Positions 56,694-64,000 of a stretch of 64,000 bases of DNA are shown here, piece by piece. The translations under genes were made by a program, and so were the position numbers. The stretch is from Allacma fusca. Lineage: Eukaryota; Arthropoda; Collembola; Symphypleona; Sminthuridae. Within the stretch, counting starts at the first letter, position 1; each line of letters starts with the position of its first letter. The notes below the pieces were generated by a model. It made no database searches. It saw nothing but the letters and a program-made list of their open reading frames with translations, and was not told where the DNA came from. Location: positions 50,261,632 to 50,325,631 of the forward strand of contig OX359246.1 of assembly GCA_947179485.1 (NCBI GenBank), written 5' to 3'.

Positions 56694-58023
56694 CCCTGCA
56701 TGGCTTCATGGGAGTAATCAGTAAAGTACACAGATTTATTTTTGTCAATGCTCAAAATGCTCTGGGACTCTGTATAACAAAGAATCGTTAAAGGGGTTGT
56801 TGTGGCAGTTCTAAACCGGAGCTCAATCTTGATATTTCCAAATCTGGGCAGGGCACGTGCGTCACTAATCGGGGCAATCTCATATACATAGAGTGCGCGG
56901 TTGTTTATAAAATCGCTGACGCTAAATTCAATACTCGCATCCTTATTATCAATTCCAATTGCTCTGTAAAGATTGCTAACAGCTTCTTGAACTCGAATAC
57001 TATCTTCTCTAAAGTCCAAATCCAAAGGATAAGCCTTGTTTGTATCACCATTAACTGATACATTTGTGAGATAAATCACGGCTGCCGAAAAGGAATGGAT
57101 TAGTTATTCCGGTGCCATTTATATTTGCACTGCGTACAATAGCGAGCACAAGTCGTTCGGGTAACTGAACACCTTTGAAAACACCCTCTTCAATTCTTGA
57201 TAAGGTACCAGTGGGCAATGAAATACTTTTTACATCCACTTTGTTTAATTACAGATTTGCAACATCACCTCCTTCCCATTGCCTTATGTGCTCAATTGCT
57301 GCAGCCGCCAGCAAGTTTGTGTCTCGTAACTTGTAGCTTTGCTTCCAAAATGCTTAGTCTGTATCGAGGTGTGGGTACTCCTGCAACTGTACTTGCTGGA
57401 CAATGAAGCGCGAAACCATCCGTGGATCGATGAAATACAATTTTTAAATCAACTCCAGGTGGTAAAAAATCTGGTTGGGCAAATAGATCCACATGAAGCC
57501 GGCCAATAACTTCAAAAATCTTACTACCCTTACTCATTTCAAATCGTGATTTATAAGATCCACCCGCCAAAACGTTAGTTGATTCAGGATCGTTGTTTTT
57601 AAAATATCCAGCACATTGTGATTGAGTTTCATTGTACTCCTTGCAAAATAACAACAGTCTTTCGAACATGCATCTATAGGCATAGTAAGGATGTGTGGGT
57701 GTAATCAATGTTTCATTCAAGTACACAGAGCACTGTGAAAAAATTGAATGAAGAATATTTTTAACGGGTGCTACTACAGTTGCAGCACCGTTTGCAGCCA
57801 TTTTATCATCTAATATCCGCAGTCGTAAATATAGCCTGGTTTTACTAGGCTCAATATAATGGGCGTCAGTACTATTAACAATAAAAGTTAGTGGAACTGC
57901 AGTTTCAGATAATGGACAATTAGGATAAACATCACATGATTGTGTAGTTAGAATGCTCATGTCGTACCCCTCACGTTTAAAAATGTCCAGTTCACTTCGT
58001 AGATAATGATGATCTGCAGCCAT
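56690..58023 (-). pseudogene. Major capsid protein (double jelly-roll), damaged
   Basis: ATG 58023 begins MAADHHYLRSELDIF. The first 243 codons contain VPLTFIVNSTDAHYIEPSKT, RLYLRLRILD and YLNETLITPTHPYYAYRCMF, the pattern of the 'F54H12.2-like' capsid proteins of Polintons. Later pieces carry SISLPTGTLSRI, QLPERLVLAIVRS and NPFLFGSRDL, then VSVNGDTNKAYPLDLDF and IKIELRFRTATTTPLTILCY. Damage: a frame change near 57290, TAA at 57249-57251, and a frame change between 57051 and 57079. The protein would form hexon-like trimers of the icosahedral shell. Its start overlaps the upstream core gene by 32 nt. Confidence 0.9.
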
Positions 58024-58561
58024 GATTATGAAAAGATGTTTCGACTGTTTTCACGCTTTCTTTTATTTTTTTCCGCTTCTGCACGCGTAGTTTCAAGAGC
58101 CCACGACCAGTCTTACGCCTTTTAGTTTTTTTCTTGATTCCACGACCGATTTTTGAACTCCGTTTAATTTTCTTATAATTGAATAGCCGATCTTCATCAA
58201 GCTTTCGTTTCCGACTAAACCCAGATCCCGACTGATTGATAATATCATTTCCTACTCCTTTAAGTGCAGTGAGCCCTCTGTCTCGCAACGCCTCACTTAA
58301 GGGGCGACCTCCGTCCAAAACATCCATTGCAACATTTCTTAAAGCTGTTTTTGCATGTGGGAAGATATACTTTGCAGCAAAAGGTATTAATCGCCTGGCA
58401 ATAGACCCAAAAAATGATTCTAACCCACTGCCTTTTTGGCGAATGTTCGATCCGCGATAAAACAGTAATCCACGCCCGTATTGAACTCCGCTCCCATATT
58501 GTGGTCTATGAATCCTGTAAAACTTACTCTCCTTATCTGAACACTTATATCTCTTAGTCAT
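57992..58561 (-). CDS. pVI/core-like virion protein
   Basis: Intact 189-residue frame from ATG 58561 (MTKRYKCSDKE). Gly-rich N-terminal half (RPQYGSGVQYGRGLLFYRGS), an amphipathic middle (LESFFGSIARRLIPFAAKYI, then DRGLTALKGVGNDIINQSGS) and a very basic C-terminus (IKKKTKRRKTGRGLL). This composition matches the minor core proteins lying between penton and capsid genes of adintoviruses and Polintons, comparable with adenovirus pVI/pVII. The 3' end overlaps the capsid start in another frame. Confidence 0.75.
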   Translation of the reverse strand: MTKRYKCSDKESKFYRIHRPQYGSGVQYGRGLLFYRGSNIRQKGSGLESFFGSIARRLIPFAAKYIFPHAKTALRNVAMDVLDGGRPLSEALRDRGLTALKGVGNDIINQSGSGFSRKRKLDEDRLFNYKKIKRSSKIGRGIKKKTKRRKTGRGLLKLRVQKRKKIKESVKTVETSFHNHGCRSSLSTK

Positions 58562-58648
58562 TATTAATTTTTTGTGTTATTGTTGTTTCATCAATCGCGT
58601 TAGCTTCGCTGTTCCCGAAAATGCAGTGTGCACTTAAAGTCACCAACT

Positions 58649-60085
58649 TCAAATGGGGGGCGGTTCTCCCGATTCATTCATTATATACACATGTATGCTA
58701 TCAATTGAATGTGATTTTAATGGGAGATATGTTAGATTTTGAAATTCATGTTCAAACGTACAACCGTTATTATACTTGAGAGGCATGCTTTTTAAAAGCG
58801 GAGCATATGCATCTCCAACAAGTTGGTTTACTATAGGGTCACAGTATACAAATAGAAGATCGTTTGCAAAGTCCTTGTAGAACCTGTGACGCGCTCTAAA
58901 TCTTGTAAATGGGGTTGATTGGAGATTACGTGAGCCCGTATTCCCTCCCTGAAATCCCAAGTAATACTCCACTAACGAGGAAAAGTTATAGTTATTCAAT
59001 TTTGAGTTTTTTTTGTACTCTATAATCATTCTACCGGATTTTATCTGCCACTCAAACCGAAGTACTTCACTTAATGTAGCCATCATTTGTTGAAATGAAG
59101 TATGGTCATATCCAGCCGTAATAACATCCTTAGAATCGGGTTTAGAGATGGCGATTTCATCGTCCTTAAATAGATAGATCTTCCTATGGTCCCCGTACGT
59201 ATGTACCCACTGTTTTTCTTTGTCATTATAAAAATGCAAAGTGTCATACGGATAGTTATCAAATCCCAGGTTCATATACAATCGTCTGTAAATTGTTACT
59301 GCTACAACTTCATCTTTGGATGCATTTGTAAGATAGCTAAGAACGTTGTAGTCTCTGCCTAACAGGCTCACTACTTTGTCTTTATACGATAAAGATTTTG
59401 TAAGGTTCTTTCTGGATGATACCATGTAGAAATTTGGAGATTCCCACACAAAATCGATTGTTTAAACTTTTCTTCTTACTTCTACACGAAACATCTTCTG
59501 TGATGGCGCAAACAGGATTGGTATTTTTATTATATTATGCGAACCAGTGCGAGTTTTTATGTCATTGTCCAAAATTGCTGGTGCCGCGATCGGGTCCATT
59601 TCATACATACCATCCTGAATCCTGAAAACATTCTTTAATCGATCAGCCAGTTCGAAATCATAAATCAATTTTTGATTGCCGCTTTCCTTTGTGATTTCCA
59701 TGTAAGATGCCGCATTCAGCTTATATAAATCTCTTGTTATACCGGATAAATATTCACAAAACATATGTTCCGCTGAAAAGATTGAAGGCGCGAATATCTT
59801 ACACTTTAATGTGTCTCCTTCGATCCATTTAACAGGGCTCAGATCCAGTAAAGAGGTTGATATTAAGTCTGATTCTGAACATTAGATTGATGCAGTGCCC
59901 AACTCCTCACCCTCTCTAATAAATACATCCGTAGATGTGTATGTACATGAAGATAGCGCAACCTCGTATTCTCGAGAGTCCAACTCAAGTCTTGTAGCTA
60001 ACTTGTTTCGAAAATTAGTTATAGTGTTTTCAGGGTAATAATTATAAGATGCATCGCTAAGCAAGGTAACTGTGAATCCCGCCAT
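58649..60085 (-). pseudogene. Penton (minor capsid) protein with two in-frame stops
   Basis: A single frame of 479 codons runs from ATG 60085 to 58649 with no frameshift, interrupted only by TAA at 59882-59884 and TAA at 59462-59464. The N-terminus (FTVTLLSDASYNYYPENTIT, NFRNKLATRLELDSREYEVA) is the typical penton start, with strand pattern YPENTxxNFxxxL...YEVAL. The C-terminal part has ANDLLFVYCDPIVNQLVGDA and LPLKSHSIDSIHVYIMNESG, the family's characteristic last jelly-roll strands. The protein would occupy the fivefold vertices. Loss by point nonsense alone suggests recent inactivation. Confidence 0.85.
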
Positions 60086-60197
60086 GATGACATTGCATGA
60101 TTGAATGAATGATTAATACAACATCATAATATTTATATACAAGAGAGAAATTATGTTTTTATTATCATTTATCTATTTTTTTGTTTTTTACAATTGT

Positions 60198-61754
60198 TTA
60201 AAAAACAATGTCATGCTGAGATTCTGTTGAAAAAACACGTGATTCTTCCAATTGACGATCCGCATCTTTCTTCATACAGCAAGAGGGAAGGCACCATGGA
60301 CGTTTGAAAGCTTCATTTACATTAACAGATCCAAACCCGCCGCAGTAAACACAAAACGCCGTGCCTCCACCCTGTGCAACGTAATACAGCTCCGCCATTG
60401 AGTATTCTTCACCTATTAACCCATCACCATCATCATTATCATTGTAACAATCCCAATGTGTTTTCAACGAATTTATACGATAAGCCAAATCCATTGCTGC
60501 TGGAAATTTTGGTAAGTCTGTGATTGCTGTTTCTTTCGGCGTATCAAGATGATTCACCAGGTAGAACGACATATGGTTTTGGTACGCTGAGAAAGAAATA
60601 GCTGGATCATAGGGTAGTACGGTTTGCAAGCCTTTAATTCTAGCTGCCCACATAGACATCAAATATTCAAATTCTTCGCAATTGCACAGAAACGTTGGAT
60701 GGTATTTACTTGGAAACTGTAGGCACTCATGCTCCATCATTATCTCCGCTATTTGACCCATCAGGTCATAAACAAAACGCTTTCGGGACCAATAACACCT
60801 TGCTAGCTCTTCATGTTTCTTGTTAATCCTCAAATCACAGGTTTTCTTAATACGATTGTAAGCCTGTCGGGGAGCCTTCTTTTCTGCAACTGTGTCTTCA
60901 ATCTTAGAATGAAATGTTGGTAAGATTCCCTCCTGCAACATGTCTTGCCGTTCAAGTTCTTTTTCAGGGTCTACAAGACGATTCTTCAGTGCACAAGTAG
61001 GTAGACACCATGGTCGTTTGTTAGGACTGTGATTTCTAAATGAGCCATAACCCCCGCAATAAACACAGTATGCAGTACCCCCAGGTTGTGCCACGTAATA
61101 TATTTGGGACATATCTCTGCCTTTACGATCGGTGTAGGGCTTTCCATTATAGTAATGATTATCATTCCAGTTAGCACTAAATTATTTTAACCGATAAACA
61201 AAATCCATTGCTCTCGGAAATTTTGGAAGTTCATTTACTAGTAATTGTTTAGCTGGAGAAATATGATTCAGTAGAAACTGTGGAAACATATTGCGATAGT
61301 TACCATAGTTGCGGGATTTGTCCTTGTGCATTCTGAACCAATGAACTTTGATTCTCCAATTTCGTCTTAGAAACTCGAATTCTTTACAGTTGCAGAGTAG
61401 CGACGGTTGTAGTTGGTTGAACGGTTGTTGTCATACGTGGTAGAACATTATCGTTGCCAAATACAGAATATATTCATGTAGATACCGTTTTTGTAACCAA
61501 TATTGTTTTGCCTCAGATGCAAGTTCGGGATCAATCTTCATATCCAAATTTTCCTTCACACCAGAGATTTGTTTAGGGGCTTCTCGTAAGTCGTCTTGTT
61601 TTTATTCCCCATGAGACGTATTGGATGGGCCAATGTCTTCATCGTCCTCGATAAATACTGTTTCAATCCGAGGAAATTTTGTTGGAGATGGGTCCCCCAA
61701 CGGTAGCTCAATTACATCAGGGGATGTAGGTGAGTTTTCAAAAGTGACAGACAT
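60198..61754 (-). pseudogene. Duplicated zinc-module protein of the Polinton, three in-frame stops
   Basis: One frame of 519 codons runs from ATG 61754 to 60198 without frameshift, with stops at 61602-61604 (TAA), 61431-61433 (TGA) and 61182-61184 (TAA). Two copies of a region of about 190 residues follow each other. Each has an Arg/Tyr helix (YWLQKRYLHEYI / YWSRKRFVYDLM), LLCNCKEFEFL / FLCNCEEFEYL and ELPKFPRAMDFVYR / DLPKFPAAMDLAYR. Each copy is closed by a zinc-like module, YYVAQ.GGTA.CVYCGG.GS then KRPWCLP.C. The last uninterrupted frame is 61112-60198. A TATATATA box lies about 110 nt upstream of the ATG (near 61865). I do not recognise the family. Confidence 0.65.
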
Positions 61755-62248
61755 TTTGAAACAAAATTTCCAAAAAAAAACAAAACTTGTTTTATTTGGA
61801 GCAGTAGTAGCACGGAGAGAATTGAGGAGCGAATGATGGACTACTCCAGCAAAAACAAACCCCATATATATAGGGGGAAACAAATTGTTTTTTGTTTTTT
61901 TCATTTACCACTTACCGCTTTTTGAACGATCTTATTCAACCTGTAAACGTTTTCTATCAAGGTTAACAAGTTTCGAACCATGTATTTCTATTTCTATTTC
62001 AACGCATTAACTACTCTGCCACACGATGTGGCATTAGTTACAATGTGTTTAATCGCTGATATATACATAACTGTCATAAATTCTCAAGATAGACAGCTGT
62101 ACTTGTAAATATTCTGTTTCCAAAGGACCCGCCACTTATTCAAACTCTTTATACATCATATATAGTGACGTACTTATATTATATATACTATTACATATAT
62201 ATATATTAACCTTGGGGGTATTGAGGTCATGACCTAAAAAAACATTAC
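61755..62248. promoter_or_regulatory. Right end of the Polinton: promoter and AT-rich spacer
   Basis: Reading inward on the minus strand, TATATATGGG near 61865 is a plausible TATA box for the duplicated zinc-module gene. The rest to the inverted repeat is AT-rich with TATATA runs (62155-62210) and no coding sequence. Confidence 0.5.
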
Positions 62249-62313
62249 CAAGGTCGCCTATACCTACAGCATGGGGCGTTTTAACATGGATGGGCTTAAA
62301 TAGATACACTACT
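62249..62313. repeat. Right terminal inverted repeat of the Polinton
   Basis: Inverse of 44306-44370 with two mismatches; ends GATACACTACT and is followed by the target duplication TGCCCA. Confidence 0.93.
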
Positions 62314-62319
62314 TGCCCA

Positions 62320-62529
62320 GACCCGAACTTGAATTTGATCCTTTGTTCAAGTCAATTCAGTGGGCTTGCACTTGGACCAGAACGGACTTAAAGTTCCACG
62401 TTCGGATCCAGCAAATACTTGGACTTGATCCGGTTGAACCAAGTAGAAACGCTCGTGATCCCGAACTTGCTCCGAACTTGACCAGACTTGATACTTGTCA
62501 AGTACTACTTGAACTTGAGCGCAGCTCTG
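62320..62529. mobile_element. Right part of the CAAGTTC-word hAT element
   Basis: ACTTGAACTTG, CCCGAACTTGA and CAAGTCAATT words lead to the right end CTTGAGCGCAGCTCTG at 62529. This is inverse to the left end of the copy starting at 63632. It continues the element interrupted by the Polinton. Confidence 0.75.
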
Positions 62530-63631
62530 GTACTGATAAACTGTTCATCCTGATTTAGTAATAATGTTTATTATTGTTAAAAGAGTTGTTTCATAATGCA
62601 TTATTAAAAAATAATTCGTAACTCAAATCAAAAGTTCTAATTTTTACATTAATTAATACAATTTGCATAATTAATATTTTATGCTATTGAAACCAAAATT
62701 AATTTCTTAATAGCATCCTATTTATTTACGTCCAAACTTGAACGTATATAGATATTAAGCCGTGGGAAAGGGGCGTTACGTGTGAAAATTATCGGCGCGA
62801 AGTCAAATATAACGTTCTAAGTTTACGGAACGTCAAAATGGCAAAAAGAATCCTAATAACATAATTTGACGATGATGAAAATTAAATCTTCGCTCTCCCT
62901 CACAAACGCACTCCGACTGGTTTCCGAGTACCAATTACAGCAAATACAGCACCAGGCTAAAAATTTGCGTTGCGTATATACATATGTATCGTCCATTGGC
63001 GAAGCCGATGGCTGTTTATGCTCGTATTTACTATTCACTCCATGAATAGAACTACTAATTTGAAAGAGTGGGCCGTCTTCGACTTGGTGTAACGAGTAGC
63101 ATAGCCACCGCCTGCGTCGGTGGAAGCGTGGAAGCATGATATATAAAGCAATGGGAGAGGACGCGGAGCGACAATTCTAGCTAAATCCAAAGCGTGCTGT
63201 GTGCTCTCCCAATGTATTACATATAACATGCTACATGCTATATAAGCGCTTCATGGCAATGTGTACTCGCAAATCTAAAAAGCGCAATTAGGAGAGAGCG
63301 AAGATTTAAAAACGGCCAACTTCCACTGTCATCATGATCTTCAAATTATTAGTACGAGCACTGCACAGCCAGCAATTGCTGGCTAAGTAAAGTAAACTAG
63401 TAAAAGCCCTGTGCTTCACAGTGGCAATTCGTTTAATATAGCTAGTTGGCGATTCATCATCAAAGAATTATGGTACAACGCTCCAACCCACTAAAGTTCT
63501 ATCTCAAACTCGGTATTTGGCTATACACGTGAAATTTAACTAATCACTTGATCAATTTAATACCAACATTGTTATTGAGTTTTACTTTCCCGGCCACTAA
63601 CCATGTACCATGCATATGACATGCAATATAC
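62530..63631. other. Unassigned stretch with third copy of the dispersed repeat
   Basis: GTGTACTCGCAAATCTAAAA with AGCGCAATTAGGAGAGAG at about 63258-63297 resembles parts of 1-230 and 8828-9045. A minus frame at 62853-63137 has no recognisable motif. Nothing else definite. Confidence 0.4.
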
Positions 63632-64000
63632 CAGAGCTGCGCTCAAGTTCAAGTAGACCATGAGTATTTCAAGTCATGGTCAAGTTCGGGTCATGGTCAA
63701 GTAAAATATAATGGATACTTGAACATTCAAGGCATGGTGAAGTTATTTATTCTACTTGACCCTGAGATTTGAAATCAAGTAGTTATCATGGTCAAGACAA
63801 AAAATTCTACTTGAGAGTCAAGTCATGTTCATGGTCAAGTAAAAATGTATAAATCCTTGACCATGAACCATGAGTATTTCAAGTACTTATTCAAGTAACG
63901 AAACGTTACGCATATCGAAGTTGTGGCACTATATATTTCAATAGGTTTTCTTTCATAATGTTATCGTTACTCCGAGACTCCGTATCCATACATGTTCTTC
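63632..64000. mobile_element. Left end of another CAAGTTC-word hAT element, running off the window
   Basis: Starts CAGAGCTGCGCTCAAGTTCA, the inverse of the right end at 62529. It continues with words such as CATGGTCAAGT and TATTTCAAGT to about 63895. No right end lies within the window. Confidence 0.7.

Larger units (their letters stand above)
44306..62313. mobile_element. Polinton/Maverick (adintovirus-like) element, 18.0 kb
   Basis: Terminal inverted repeats start AGTAGTGTATC (44306-44370 and 62249-62313, 63 of 65 bp identical) and are flanked by the 6-bp duplication TGCCCA (44300-44305, 62314-62319). 5'-AG ends and a 6-bp duplication are diagnostic of Polintons. Inside are family B polymerase, packaging ATPase, retroviral-type integrase, adenain-like protease, major capsid, penton and several accessory genes. 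Intact members can replicate with a protein primer and may form virions. This copy has lost polymerase motif C and has stops or shifts in several genes, so it is defective. Confidence 0.95.

Overview
The window looks like AT-rich nuclear DNA of an invertebrate, most likely an arthropod. It has GT-AG introns, BEL/Pao, Tc1/mariner, hAT, LINE and Helitron-type relics, a DUF4806-family gene, a 200-base assembly gap (7498-7697), and no operons, rRNA or tRNA that I can see. I cannot name the species. Almost everything recognisable is mobile-element DNA, and I see no clear housekeeping gene.

The left third (1-11.4 kb) is a patchwork of dispersed repeats, hairpins, a Helitron helicase remnant, a truncated LINE with a 17-bp target duplication, and several hAT-type non-autonomous elements. 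Each of these hAT elements is built from one short word repeated in both orientations and is bounded by exact 8-bp target duplications (4750-6055, 6081-6766, 8233-8819, 10604-11089).

At 11449-21610 lies a probable 10-kb composite transposon. It has short inverted ends (CAAAGGTGGG) inside a 7-8 bp direct repeat, TAGGC-rich arms, a multi-exon DUF4806-type gene, and a Transposase_21-like gene overlapping it by 47 nt in another frame. A hAT element (13893-14877) has landed inside a coding exon, and a Tc1/mariner element with 279-bp inverted repeats (18832-21432) sits in the right arm. From 21.7 to 41.7 kb follow a BEL/Pao relic, a minisatellite, a MITE with CRE palindromes, a CTCGCC-word hAT element, LINE fragments, the decayed remains of a first Polinton-type element (37.9-39.8 kb, minus strand), and a hAT transposase relic. 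A hAT element holding twenty 42-bp repeats fills 41715-43860.

The centrepiece is a complete, partly decayed Polinton/adintovirus-type element at 44306-62313 (18.0 kb), with 65-bp terminal inverted repeats starting AG and a 6-bp target duplication TGCCCA. On the plus strand are a two-exon zinc-finger gene, protein-primed DNA polymerase B (palm motif C deleted), packaging ATPase, a pX-like peptide and a repeat-rich core protein. On the minus strand are a zinc-ribbon gene with an intron, a protein carrying LxCxE and PxDLS motifs like adenovirus E1A, integrase, adenain-like protease, major capsid, a pVI/core-like protein, penton, and a gene made of a duplicated zinc-binding module. Together these would copy, package and integrate the element. 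Several genes are intact, but polymerase, integrase, capsid, penton and others carry stops or frameshifts, so this copy is not autonomous. The right edge (62.3-64 kb) holds the remainder of the hAT element that was the Polinton's target, and the start of a related copy.
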